The notes: generated from the letters alone by a model not told the origin. A stretch of DNA of 17,128 bases from JAIVGV01 sp035295985 (GCA_035295985.1 DATHBT010000244.1:1-17128), one strand, 5' to 3'; shown: positions 7,846 through 15,441, numbered from the stretch's first letter. Made by a program: numbers and translations.

Positions 7846-8185
7846 CGTTTCGTCTCTCGCTGACGATCCGCTCCACGACGTTGATCAGGGCGTCCAGCTT
7901 CTCAGTCGTCTCCGCCATCTGCCTGTTGGTATTAGCTTGCGCCTCAGCCAGCCCGTCGATCTGGTGCGACTGAATTTGGGCGACCGCGAGCAGCGCGTTG
8001 ATGCCCTCATTCGTACGGCCCCACATCCGATCCCACTTTTCCTCGGCCCGCGCCTGCGCCTCGCGTAGCCGCTCCATGCCCGCGGCGAACTGCGCCTGCT
8101 GTTCGAGGATGAAATCAATTGTGCGCTGCTGCTCTTCGTCCCGACGGCGAAGCTCTTCGAGGTCATCCCTTTCTTCCTGGCTCAT
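7838..8185 (-). CDS. Small coiled-coil protein, unknown function
   Basis: This is a 115-residue, highly charged, almost wholly helical protein starting MSQEERDDLEELRRRDEEQQ. I chose this ATG because AGGA lies about 10 nt upstream; the frame stays open to 8281, but that stretch contains a perfect hairpin and looks non-coding. Heptad-like helices run through 4-55 and 60-110, with the repeated phrase EAQA (42-45, 81-84), and there is no signal peptide or transmembrane segment. I associate similar EAQ-rich, MAET-containing small proteins with acidobacteria and some cyanobacteria, without known function. Its stop overlaps the hydrolase GTG by 8 nt. It sits between prkA and DUF444, so it could be an adaptor or oligomerisation partner; that is inference only. 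Confidence 0.8.
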   Translation of the reverse strand: MSQEERDDLEELRRRDEEQQRTIDFILEQQAQFAAGMERLREAQARAEEKWDRMWGRTNEGINALLAVAQIQSHQIDGLAEAQANTNRQMAETTEKLDALINVVERIVSERRNGG

Positions 8186-8208
8186 CTTCAGGCCGTCCTT
8201 TCGGTGAG

Positions 8209-8236
8209 GTGTTATTTCTAGACATCCCGTCGTCAA
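8209..8236 (-). promoter_or_regulatory. Candidate promoter for the coiled-coil/hydrolase/DUF444 unit
   Basis: On the minus strand TTGACG (8231-8236, 5 of 6 to consensus) lies 16 nt before TAACAC (8209-8214, 3 of 6). It sits just after the hairpin at 8238-8275 and about 24 nt before the chosen ATG. The position is sensible, but the -10 box is weak. Confidence 0.3.
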
Positions 8237-8237
8237 G

Positions 8238-8275
8238 CAGGACGCCCGCGCCGTTCGAGGAGCGCGGGCGTCCTG
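8238..8275 (-). terminator. Perfect 13-bp hairpin downstream of prkA
   Basis: CAGGACGCCCGCG (8238-8250) pairs perfectly with 8263-8275 around a 12-nt loop, starting 30 nt after the prkA stop. No T-tract follows on the minus strand, so it may be an RNA 3'-end stabiliser or pause site rather than a classical intrinsic terminator. It would allow prkA to be expressed differently from the genes after it. Confidence 0.5.
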
Positions 8276-8305
8276 GTTCATTAGTCTAGTCCGACCGCTC
8301 CGCCT

Positions 8306-10249
8306 TCAGCGCGAGAGCAGCGTGCCGACGTAGGTCAGCAGCTCGTTGGCACAGACGGGGCAGTAGCCGCCGTCTTTGACGAGCCGGTCGATGACCTCGT
8401 TGATGCGGCGGAGCTGATCGGGGTCGGGCGTCTTGGCCGAGGTCGTGATCTTCACCACGTCCTTGAGGTCGGCGAAGATCTTCTTCTCGATGGCCTCCTT
8501 CAGACGCTCGTGCGAGTTGTACTCGAACTGGCGGCCCTTGCGCGCGTAAGAGCTGATGCGGATCAGTATCTCCTGGCGGAAGGTGTTCTTCGCGTTCTCG
8601 GAGACGCCGATCTGCTCCTCGATGGAGCGCATCAGCTTCTCGTCGGCCTCAAGCTCCTCCTCGGTGAGCGGGTCTTTGATCCGCTCCTTGTTGCAATAAG
8701 CCTCGACGTTGTCGAGGTAGTTGTTGCAGATCGTGCGGGCCATCTCCTCGAAGGAATAGACGAAGGCGCGCTGCACCTCGATCTTCGCCATCTCGTCGTA
8801 CTCCTTGCGGGCCGCCGAGATGAGGTTGAGGTAGCGTTCGCGCTGCTCGGAGTTGATGCCGGTGTGCTGCTCGAAGCCGCTCTTGATCGTGCGCAGGGCG
8901 TCTATCGGGTTGATGCACGTGACCCCGTCGCGGACGAGCGCGCCGGACAATCGGTTGATGATGTAGCGCGGGGAGATTCCGTCCATGCCCTCGCGCACGG
9001 TCTCCTCTTTCAGCTCGCGCACGTCCTTCGACTTGTAGCCCTCAACGTCCTCGCCGTCGTAGAGCTTCATCTTCTTGACGAGATCGACGTTGGCGCGCTT
9101 CGGGTCTTCGAGGCGGGTCAGCACGGCGAACATCGCCGCGACCTTCAAGGTGTTCGGCGCGATGTGGACGTTGCGCAGCACCTCGGACTGCTTCAGGAGC
9201 TTGTCGTAGATGCGCTCCTCCTGCGAGACGCGCAGGTTGTAGGGCACGCGCACGAGGATGATGCGATCCTGCAACGCCTCGGACTTCTTGTTGCCGGCGA
9301 AGGAGACGTACTCGTTCTCGTTCGTGTGCGAGAGGATCACCTCGTCGGCGTAGATCATCGCGAAGCGGCCGGTCTTGATGTTCTGCTCCTGCGAGAGCGT
9401 CAGGAGCGAGTACAGAAACTTCTCGTCAACCTTCAGCATCTCGACGAACTCCATCACGCCGCGGTTGGCGATGTTCAGCTCGCCGTCGAACCGGTACGCG
9501 CGCGGATCGGATTCGACGCCGACCTCGCCGATGGTCGAGAGATCAATCGAGCCGGTCAACTCGGTAATGTCTTGTGATTTTGGATCCGAAGGCGCGAAGG
9601 TTCCGATGCCGACGCGCTCCTTCTCCGAGAAGAGGATGCGCTGGACTCTCACGTCCTCGTGGCGGCCGTTGTAAGTGTGTTCGAGCGCGTAGCGGCACTG
9701 CGGGCAGAGGTCGCCCTCGATGTAGATGCCGTAGTGCTTCTCGATTTCGGGGCGGAGTTCGGCGGGGATGAGGTGCAGCGGCTCCTCGTGCATCGGGCAG
9801 TCTTTGATGGCGTAAACCGCGCCCGCGCCCGTGCGCGTGTAATCTTCCAGCCCGCGCTTGAGCATCGTCACGATGGTTGACTTGCCGCCGCCCACCGGCC
9901 CCATCAGGAGCAGGATGCGCTTGCGCACTTCCAGACGCTGCGCGGCCGACTTGAAGTACTCGACGATGCGCGCGAGCGGCTCCTCGATGCCGTACAGCTC
10001 CGCGGCGAAGAAGTTGTAGCGCGCCACCTCGTCGCGCGTGCCCTCGTTCAGCTTCTCCACGCCCGCCGCGTGGATCATGTCGTTGACGCGGGCGTGCGAG
10101 AGCTGCGCCAGTCGCGGGTTCTGCGTCACCAGCTCGAAGTAGTCGCGGAAACTGCCCTCCCAGTGGAGCGCCTCGCGGTCGCGGCGCAAGAGTTCGAGCC
10201 GTTCGCTAATGTTGAAGCTGTGCGGTTTGCCATCCTGCTCTTCGTGCAT
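8306..10249 (-). CDS. prkA: PrkA family serine protein kinase (AAA+)
   Basis: From the ATG at 10249 the protein has 647 residues, matching E. coli YeaG/PrkA length. The N-terminal AAA+ domain has Walker A GPVGGGKST (117-125) after the RKRILLLM strand. The family's CPMHEEPLHLIP (151-162) and a LCPQC pair (Cys182, Cys185) follow; a second CPVC pair (Cys630, Cys633) lies near the C-terminus. RFAMIYADEVILSHTNENEY (about 296-314) and PRYIINRLSGAL are characteristic. The C-terminal part is the region assigned kinase activity in the family; Bacillus PrkA has also been described as an AAA+ protease. It is cytosolic and acts with YeaH and SpoVR in stress, starvation or sporulation. The frame is open upstream to 10540, but that extension is low-complexity. 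GAGAGG and AAGG lie before the chosen ATG. A likely promoter at 10579-10587 implies a leader of about 320 nt. Confidence 0.96.
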   Translation of the reverse strand: MHEEQDGKPHSFNISERLELLRRDREALHWEGSFRDYFELVTQNPRLAQLSHARVNDMIHAAGVEKLNEGTRDEVARYNFFAAELYGIEEPLARIVEYFKSAAQRLEVRKRILLLMGPVGGGKSTIVTMLKRGLEDYTRTGAGAVYAIKDCPMHEEPLHLIPAELRPEIEKHYGIYIEGDLCPQCRYALEHTYNGRHEDVRVQRILFSEKERVGIGTFAPSDPKSQDITELTGSIDLSTIGEVGVESDPRAYRFDGELNIANRGVMEFVEMLKVDEKFLYSLLTLSQEQNIKTGRFAMIYADEVILSHTNENEYVSFAGNKKSEALQDRIILVRVPYNLRVSQEERIYDKLLKQSEVLRNVHIAPNTLKVAAMFAVLTRLEDPKRANVDLVKKMKLYDGEDVEGYKSKDVRELKEETVREGMDGISPRYIINRLSGALVRDGVTCINPIDALRTIKSGFEQHTGINSEQRERYLNLISAARKEYDEMAKIEVQRAFVYSFEEMARTICNNYLDNVEAYCNKERIKDPLTEEELEADEKLMRSIEEQIGVSENAKNTFRQEILIRISSYARKGRQFEYNSHERLKEAIEKKIFADLKDVVKITTSAKTPDPDQLRRINEVIDRLVKDGGYCPVCANELLTYVGTLLSR

Positions 10250-10571
10250 CGCCCTTCTTGACCTCTCGATAGGCTTCGCGCGCGTGGACGGCGTGGGGAA
10301 GTTCACGCCCTTGTATTGTTCTGGCGGCTGGCTACGGGGAAAGGCCGCCCCTCCCGACGGGGGCGGTCCCGGTCGTTGCGCGGCTCGCCGCTTCTCTCGG
10401 TAGCAGGCTCGATGCGTCCGTCTCTGCAACGTGCGCGTTCGCGTTACGGCTGACGCCGTCGAGTCGCTGTCAAAAAACTCCCGAAGCAACCCTGAACCTG
10501 TCTTTACGAAAGCGACGGGCCGCGCGGCGTGGGCACTCACGGGGTAAGTGGCGCGGGCGCTGACCCTGCTT
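10250..10571 (-). other. Long 5' leader of prkA
   Basis: There are about 320 nt between the predicted prkA start site and its ATG. The leader contains a GC hairpin (7 perfect pairs, 10345-10351 with 10360-10366, 8-nt loop) followed on the minus strand by CCTTTCC. An ATG-headed frame (10540) runs in frame into prkA without a stop, but its residues are Arg/Pro/Ser/Thr-rich and unlike the kinase. No known riboswitch class was recognised. The structure could serve as an attenuator. Confidence 0.45.
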
Positions 10572-10578
10572 GGCCCGG

Positions 10579-10587
10579 ATTATAGCA
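10579..10587 (-). promoter_or_regulatory. Extended -10 promoter for prkA
   Basis: The minus strand reads TGTGTGCTATAAT: a perfect TATAAT (10579-10584) with TG one base upstream (10586-10587). A -35 box is poor (TTGGCG at 15-nt or TTGAAT at 20-nt spacing), which extended -10 promoters tolerate. It lies 27 nt beyond the truB stop and is the best -10 box in the window. Confidence 0.6.
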
Positions 10588-10613
10588 CACAGCCCCGTGC
10601 GCCAATTCAACAC

Positions 10614-11567
10614 TTATTCTGCGGCCTGGCCCAGCCCGACGCGCGGCCTTACCGTGCCGCGCCGCGCGTCGTACAAGCCGACGGCGACGAGCGCGCCGGT
10701 CGCGCCGAGCAGCCTCACGTGCGCCCCGTCGGCCCAGCCGTTCATTGCCTCCGCGGGCGCTCCGACCTCCGCGCCGTGCATGACGCGGCGCTCGTCCACG
10801 CTCGTTAGATGCGCGGCGGGCATGTCGGGGAGCGCCGCGTTCATCGGGACTAAAACTCCGCCCGCGCGACCCGCCTCGGCCAATTCCTGCAAACGCCCCA
10901 GCGTGACGGCGTCCTCGACGCGGAACGCGCCCGCGCGCGCGCGGCGCAACTCCGTGAGGTGCGCGCCCACGCCGAGTTGTTCTCCGAGCGACTCTGCCAG
11001 TACACGCACGTAAGTCCCGGCCGAGCAGACGACGCGCACGCGCGCGTCGCACGTCCCGTCCTCGTTCTGGTGCACAAGCTCGCCGGACTCGCCGCGCACG
11101 ACCTCGAACTCCCTGACCGTCACGCGCACGGCCGCGCGCTCGACCTCGACGCCCTGCCGCGCCAGCTCGTACAACTTCCGTCCCTGAACTTTCTTGGCCG
11201 AGTACATCGGCGGCACCTGTTCGATCTCGCCGCGGAGCGCGTCGAGCGCGCGCTCGATCTCCGACTCGTCAACCGCGCCCAGCCGCGCCGCCGACGGCGA
11301 GACGGGCGAGAGCGTCGCGCCCGTCAGATCGCCCGTCTCGGTCCTGTAGCCGAAGCGCACCACGGCCTCGTACTCCTTCTCCGCGCCAGCCAGGAACTGC
11401 GCGAGCCGTGTCGCGCGCCCCACCAGCATGACGAGCACGCCCGTGGCGAACGGGTCGAGCGTGCCCGTGTGCCCGACGCGCTTCTCGCGGAGCAGGCGGC
11501 GCGCCCGCGCGACAACGTCGTGCGAAGTCCAGCCCGCCGGCTTGTCGATGATGAGAATCCCGTCCAT
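10614..11567 (-). CDS. truB: tRNA pseudouridine(55) synthase TruB
   Basis: This 317-residue cytosolic enzyme converts U55 of the tRNA T-loop to pseudouridine. It opens with the family start MDGILIIDKPAGWTSHDVV and has the catalytic motif GHTGTLDPFATGVL with Asp38. It also carries the TruB stretches EYEAVVRFGYRTETGDLTG (about 64-82) and QVPPMYSAKKVQGRKLYELA (about 117-136). The basic, variable C-terminal 70-80 residues match the PUA-like end. The start at 11567 is fixed by family alignment, although no Shine-Dalgarno sequence is visible upstream. It is often encoded after rbfA, but here it stands alone, divergent from recX across 185 bp and upstream of prkA on the same strand. Confidence 0.96.
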   Translation of the reverse strand: MDGILIIDKPAGWTSHDVVARARRLLREKRVGHTGTLDPFATGVLVMLVGRATRLAQFLAGAEKEYEAVVRFGYRTETGDLTGATLSPVSPSAARLGAVDESEIERALDALRGEIEQVPPMYSAKKVQGRKLYELARQGVEVERAAVRVTVREFEVVRGESGELVHQNEDGTCDARVRVVCSAGTYVRVLAESLGEQLGVGAHLTELRRARAGAFRVEDAVTLGRLQELAEAGRAGGVLVPMNAALPDMPAAHLTSVDERRVMHGAEVGAPAEAMNGWADGAHVRLLGATGALVAVGLYDARRGTVRPRVGLGQAAE

Positions 11568-11721
11568 TGGTAGCTGTTAGCCGGGAGCCGCCGCACTGCC
11601 GGCTTTGCGCGTCCGCGCCTGTGCGCGAACGCTCTTTCTGCTGTGATAGGAAGTCTCGCGCAAAGGCGCGGAGGTCTTGTAACGCGCGCTCGTCCCGGCG
11701 GCGGGGACAATCTTAATTCGC

Positions 11722-11749
11722 AAATCGGGAATCTGAAATCTAAAATAGC
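11722..11749 (+). repeat. Degenerate heptamer repeat in the truB-recX intergenic region
   Basis: Four successive 7-mers read AAATCGG, GAATCTG, AAATCTA and AAATAGC. Short AATCTGA-type heptad arrays occur in intergenic DNA of various bacteria. The last two units overlap the presumed recX -10 box. The remaining 11568-11721 contains only a small GTCCC/GGGAC hairpin (11692-11708) and no gene. Confidence 0.5.
11741..11746 (+). promoter_or_regulatory. -10 box of recX, arranged for a leaderless transcript
   Basis: TAAAAT (5 of 6 to TATAAT) ends exactly 6 nt before the recX ATG at 11753, so initiation at the usual distance would begin at the A of the ATG. No Shine-Dalgarno sequence lies upstream. No clear -35 box is visible at 16-18 nt. 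Confidence 0.5.
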
Positions 11750-11752
11750 GGC

Positions 11753-12382
11753 ATGACGTTTCGCAGTGGCGGCAAGAAACGAACGAGGCCGCGCCGCTCG
11801 CCGAACCCGGCCGACAGGCAGTTGCGCGAAGACGCGGTCGCCGAGAAGCCGCGCCGCGCCGCCGATCCAGAAAAGTCGCGGGCGCGGACGCTGCAACGCG
11901 CCGTGAAGCTGCTCGCAGCCAAGCCGCGCTCGGTGGCGGAGCTGCGCGAGCGGCTGTTGGAGAAGGAGTGGACGGACGAGGCCGCGGCCGACTACGCCGT
12001 CGCGAAGCTAACAGAGTACGGCTACCTCGACGACGAGCAATTCGCGCTCTCGTTCGCGCAGTCGCGCGTCAGGCAGAAGCCGGTCGGCCGCCAGCGGCTC
12101 GCGCGCGATCTCAAGAACAAGAAGCTCGACAAAGAGACGGCCGAGCAGGCGCTCGAAAAGGTCTTCGAGGAGACGCCCGAAGAGAAGTTGATCGACGAGG
12201 CAATAGCGCGCCGCGTGCGCCTGCGGGGACGACCGAAGACGCGCGAGGAGTCGAAGAGTCTCTTCGATCACCTCCTGCGCCGCGGCTTCTCCATCGACCT
12301 CGTCATCAACAAAGTCCGCGCCCTCTCCGCGTCCCCGCTCGACGAAGAGAGCGATGATACGTCTGCGGACGGCGACGAGTAA
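11753..12382 (+). CDS. recX: Regulatory protein RecX
   Basis: This is a 209-residue basic, helical protein of the RecX family, which binds RecA filaments and limits recombinase activity. The core spans about residues 45-190 as three-helix repeats. The most characteristic stretches are SVAELRERLLEKEW (60-73), LTEYGYLDDEQFALSFAQSR (86-105) and GRQRLARDLKNKKLDKETAE (112-131). A third repeat contains SLFDHLLRRGFSIDLVINKV (169-188). The first 40 or so residues are Arg/Pro-rich and presumably disordered, as is the acidic tail. The ATG at 11753 fits the -10 box just upstream but has no Shine-Dalgarno sequence. An internal start before residue 45 cannot be excluded, though no ATG or strong site is evident. 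It lies 152 bp before alaS, as in recA-recX-alaS clusters, but recA is absent. Confidence 0.9.
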   Translation: MTFRSGGKKRTRPRRSPNPADRQLREDAVAEKPRRAADPEKSRARTLQRAVKLLAAKPRSVAELRERLLEKEWTDEAAADYAVAKLTEYGYLDDEQFALSFAQSRVRQKPVGRQRLARDLKNKKLDKETAEQALEKVFEETPEEKLIDEAIARRVRLRGRPKTREESKSLFDHLLRRGFSIDLVINKVRALSASPLDEESDDTSADGDE

Positions 12383-12465
12383 TCCCCTAGTGTGTCTCTC
12401 TTAGCCGCACGCCCTCACGCAAACATCGCCCGCCGACGCCCGGTTTCACCCGCCCGCGCCCCGCG

Positions 12466-12474
12466 TGCTAGACT
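12466..12474 (+). promoter_or_regulatory. Candidate extended -10 promoter for alaS
   Basis: TG-C-TAGACT (TG at 12466-12467, hexamer 12469-12474, 4 of 6) gives a predicted start near 12481 and a leader of about 54 nt. No good -35 box is visible. The core GTGCTA is shared with the prkA and transglycosylase promoters. The leader contains a small TCAGA/TCTGA hairpin (12489-12504). Confidence 0.45.
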
Positions 12475-12534
12475 TGCCGTTCGCCCAATCAGACGAAAAT
12501 CTGACGGCTGGCCGCCGACGTTTGAGAGTTTTTT

Positions 12535-15315
12535 ATGATGACCGGAAACGAGATTCGCGAAGCCTTCCTTAAGTTCTTCGAGCGCAACGGCCACCAGCGC
12601 GTGCGCTCCTCCCCGCTGCTGCCGGCCAACGACCCGACGCTCCTGTTCGCCAACGCCGGCATGAACCAGTTCAAGGACGTGTTTCTCGGCAACGAGCGGC
12701 GCGACTACACGCGGGCGGCGACCTCCCAGAAGTGCCTGCGCGCGGGCGGCAAGCACAACGACCTGGACGAGGTCGGCAAGACCGCGCGCCACCACACCTT
12801 CTTCGAGATGCTGGGGAACTTCTCCTTCGGCGATTACTTCAAGGAGGACGCGATCCGCTTCGCCTGGGACTTGCTCGTTAAAGAGTACGGCCTCGACCCG
12901 CGCCGCCTCTGGTTCTCGATCTACGAGGGCGACGAGGAAGTGCCGGCGGACGAAGAGGCCGCGCGCCTGTGGGAGCAGGCGGGCGCGCCGCGCGAGCGGA
13001 TACTCCGCTTCGGCCGCAAGGACAACTTCTGGCAGATGGGCGACACCGGCCCCTGCGGCCCGTGCAGCGAGATTCACTACTACATGGGTGAAGACCCGGA
13101 CGACCCGTCGAAGAACCGCGCCGAGTTCGTCAACGGCCCCGGCGACACGACGATGGAAATCTGGAACCTCGTCTTCATGCAGTTCAACCGCACGGGCGAG
13201 GGCGAGCCGGACAAACAGACGGGCAAGTTTCCGTCTTACAAACTCGAACCGCTTCCGAAGCCTTCCGTGGACACGGGCGCGGGGCTGGAACGACTCGCCG
13301 TCGTTCTTCAAGGCGTCGGGTCGAACTACGACACCGATCTGATCCGCCCGATCATCGACCACGTCGCGCAGCTATCCGACCGCGCCTACGAACCCGACAC
13401 GCAGGCGGGCTTCGCCATGCGCGTCATCGCCGACCACGCGCGCGCCGCGGCCTTCTCCGTCGCCGACGGGATTCTCCCCGGCAACGAGGGGCGCAACTAC
13501 GTGCTCCGCAAGATCATGCGCCGCGCCATCTACCAGGGCCGCCACGCGCTTCAGCTCGACGAGCTGTTCTTCTACAAGGTAACGGACTACGTCTGCGACC
13601 TCATGCGCGAGGCTTACCCCGAACTCGACGCGTCGCGCGAGTTCATCGAGCGCATGGTCAAGCTCGAAGAGACCCGCTTCGCCTCGACCCTGACGGTCGG
13701 CCTGCAAAAGCTCGACGCGCTGTTCGGCGCGACGGCCGAAGGGCAGATGCCCGAGTACAAGGAACTCGCCAAGCTCTACGACACCTTCGGCACGCCGCGC
13801 GATCTTATCCGCGTCGGCCTCGAAGAGCGCGGCTTCGCGACCGAAGAGGACGAGTACAACGAGCGTTTCGACGCGGCACTGCGCGAGCTGCAACAGTCGG
13901 GCGCGCGCGGCGTCGAGGCGGGGCAGAAGAAAACGAAGGAGATTTACGCGCGCGTCGCCGAGCGCGTCGGCCAAATCACTTTCACCGGCTACGAGGAGAC
14001 GCGCACGGAAGGCGCGCTCGTCGTCGCTTTGATTTCGGGCGACGAAGAGGTTGAAGAACTCGGCGAGGGCGAGGCCGGCGAGGTCGTGCTCGACCGCACG
14101 CCGTTCTACGCCGAGTCGGGCGGGCAGGTCGGCGACACGGGCCACCTGATCGGCGTTTTTGAGACTCCCGCCACCGAAGGCGACGCGCCCGTGAAGCACG
14201 ACGTTCGCGCAGTCGTCAACGACACGCCGCCCGCGCCCGCGCCCGGACTCATCGTCCACCGCGTCACGGTCGAGCGCGGCCGTCTGCGCACGGGGCAGAT
14301 GGTCTCGGCCGTCGTTGACGCGGAGAAGCGCGACGCGACGCGGCGCAACCACACGGCGACGCACCTGATGCACGCCGCGCTGCGCGAGGTCTTGGGCGCG
14401 CACGTCAAGCAGGCCGGCTCGGTCGTCGCGCCCAACTACCTGCGCTTCGACTTCACGCACTTCCAGCCGCTCTCGCGCGAGGAGATCGCGGAGATCGAGA
14501 GGCTGGTCAACTACCACGTGCTGCGAAATCAGCAGGTGCAGACGGACGTGGTGGCGCTGGAAGAGGCGATGCAGTCGGGCGCGATGGCGCTCTTCGGCGA
14601 GAAGTACGCGGAGAAGGTTCGCGTGCTGAGCGTGCCGGGCGCGGAGGGCGTCTTCTCGAAGGAATTGTGCGGCGGCACGCACGTGCGCGCCACCGGCGAC
14701 ATCGGCCTCTTCAAGATCGTGAGCGACGAGTCAATCGCCTCGGGCACGCGCCGCATCCGCGCCGTGACGGGCTTCGACGCGCTCTCGCGCCTGCAGGAGA
14801 CCGAGGCTTTAGTCGATCAGCTCACCGGCGATCTGCGCGCGACCAGAAACGATCTGCCCGCGGCCGTCGGTAAGCTCCAAGAGGAGTTGAAGCGCGCGCG
14901 CCGCGAGGCCGAGGAGATGAAACAAAAGCTCGCGAGCGGCGCGTCGGCCGGCAACGGGAGTGAGGCGCGCGAGGTGGCGGGCGTCAAAGTGCTCGCGCGC
15001 GAGGCGAGCGAGTTGGACGCGGCCGGCTTGCGTCAGCTCTCGGACACGCTGCTCGACCGCGTCAAGTCGGGCGTCGTCGTGCTCGGCAGGCGCGGCGAGG
15101 GCAAGGTCTCTTTGATCGTCCGCACGTCGAAAGACTTGCAGGCGCGAGCGCCCGCGGGACAGATCATTCGCGAACTCGCGCCCATCGTCGGCGGTCGCGG
15201 CGGCGGCAAGCCCGACATGGCAGAGGGCGGCGGCGCGCAGATCGAAAAGCTCCCCGACGCGCTGGCGGCGAGCTACCAAGTGGTCGAGCGGCTGCTCGGG
15301 CAGAGCGCGGCTTGA
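12535..15315 (+). CDS. alaS: Alanyl-tRNA synthetase
   Basis: This is a 926-residue class II synthetase that charges tRNA-Ala in the cytosol. The catalytic domain is N-terminal (motif 1 region FANAGMNQFKDVFLG; RHHTFFEMLGNFSFGDYFK; NFWQMGDTGPCGPCSEIHY), followed by the tRNA-recognition helices (VADGILPGNEGRNYVLRKIM). The editing domain carries the zinc-site residues HTATH (His606, His610) and CGGTH (Cys712, His716), so proofreading of Ser and Gly mischarging should be intact. A coiled segment at about 775-805 leads to the C-Ala/DHHA1 domain with VGGRGGGKPDMAEGGG near 888-903. Length is slightly above the usual 870-880. The ATG at 12535 has GAGAG 6 nt upstream; a second ATG follows directly and is equally possible. 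It follows recX by 152 bp and probably has its own promoter. Confidence 0.98.
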   Translation: MMTGNEIREAFLKFFERNGHQRVRSSPLLPANDPTLLFANAGMNQFKDVFLGNERRDYTRAATSQKCLRAGGKHNDLDEVGKTARHHTFFEMLGNFSFGDYFKEDAIRFAWDLLVKEYGLDPRRLWFSIYEGDEEVPADEEAARLWEQAGAPRERILRFGRKDNFWQMGDTGPCGPCSEIHYYMGEDPDDPSKNRAEFVNGPGDTTMEIWNLVFMQFNRTGEGEPDKQTGKFPSYKLEPLPKPSVDTGAGLERLAVVLQGVGSNYDTDLIRPIIDHVAQLSDRAYEPDTQAGFAMRVIADHARAAAFSVADGILPGNEGRNYVLRKIMRRAIYQGRHALQLDELFFYKVTDYVCDLMREAYPELDASREFIERMVKLEETRFASTLTVGLQKLDALFGATAEGQMPEYKELAKLYDTFGTPRDLIRVGLEERGFATEEDEYNERFDAALRELQQSGARGVEAGQKKTKEIYARVAERVGQITFTGYEETRTEGALVVALISGDEEVEELGEGEAGEVVLDRTPFYAESGGQVGDTGHLIGVFETPATEGDAPVKHDVRAVVNDTPPAPAPGLIVHRVTVERGRLRTGQMVSAVVDAEKRDATRRNHTATHLMHAALREVLGAHVKQAGSVVAPNYLRFDFTHFQPLSREEIAEIERLVNYHVLRNQQVQTDVVALEEAMQSGAMALFGEKYAEKVRVLSVPGAEGVFSKELCGGTHVRATGDIGLFKIVSDESIASGTRRIRAVTGFDALSRLQETEALVDQLTGDLRATRNDLPAAVGKLQEELKRARREAEEMKQKLASGASAGNGSEAREVAGVKVLAREASELDAAGLRQLSDTLLDRVKSGVVVLGRRGEGKVSLIVRTSKDLQARAPAGQIIRELAPIVGGRGGGKPDMAEGGGAQIEKLPDALAASYQVVERLLGQSAA

Positions 15316-15325
15316 GTCTCGCGCC

Positions 15326-15350
15326 TCACCCCGCGCGCGCGTCGGGGTGA
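15326..15350 (+). terminator. GC hairpin after alaS
   Basis: TCACCCCG (15326-15333) pairs perfectly with CGGGGTGA (15343-15350) around a 9-nt CG-rich loop, starting 10 nt after the alaS stop. No T-tract follows, so it may be a pause or 3'-end stability element rather than a full terminator. Confidence 0.4.
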
Positions 15351-15391
15351 CGTGTCAGGTGCGCCCCGCGTTGCGGCGGCCGGCGGAAGAT

Positions 15392-15441
15392 GAAGGCCCG
15401 ACTGTTCGGGAGTTTTGAAACTCCCGAACAGTCGGGCCTTC
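15392..15441. terminator. Perfect 24-bp inverted repeat between convergent genes (bidirectional terminator)
   Basis: 15392-15415 is the exact reverse complement of 15418-15441, with two bases between them. The repeat lies between alaS (plus) and the peptidoglycan-binding gene (minus). Symmetry and position fit a bidirectional terminator. The T residues flanking the stem are few (CCTTC on either side), and the TTTT is at the apex instead. Confidence 0.75.

Noticed and set aside
6064..7863. A 599-codon plus-strand frame antisense to DUF444 and the hydrolase.
   Set aside because: Both minus-strand genes carry recognisable motifs and start signals; this frame has none and spans the two genes.
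8186..8281. Extended start for the coiled-coil protein at 8281.
   Set aside because: The added 32 residues cover a perfect 13-bp hairpin and promoter-like boxes. The ATG at 8185 has a good ribosome binding site.
10250..10540. N-terminal extension of PrkA by 97 residues.
   Set aside because: The extension is low-complexity and absent from the known family length of about 640. It contains a hairpin and lies in the predicted leader.
13372..14682. A 436-codon minus-strand frame antisense to alaS.
   Set aside because: alaS is complete with all its motifs; the antisense frame is an Arg/Ala/Val-rich shadow.
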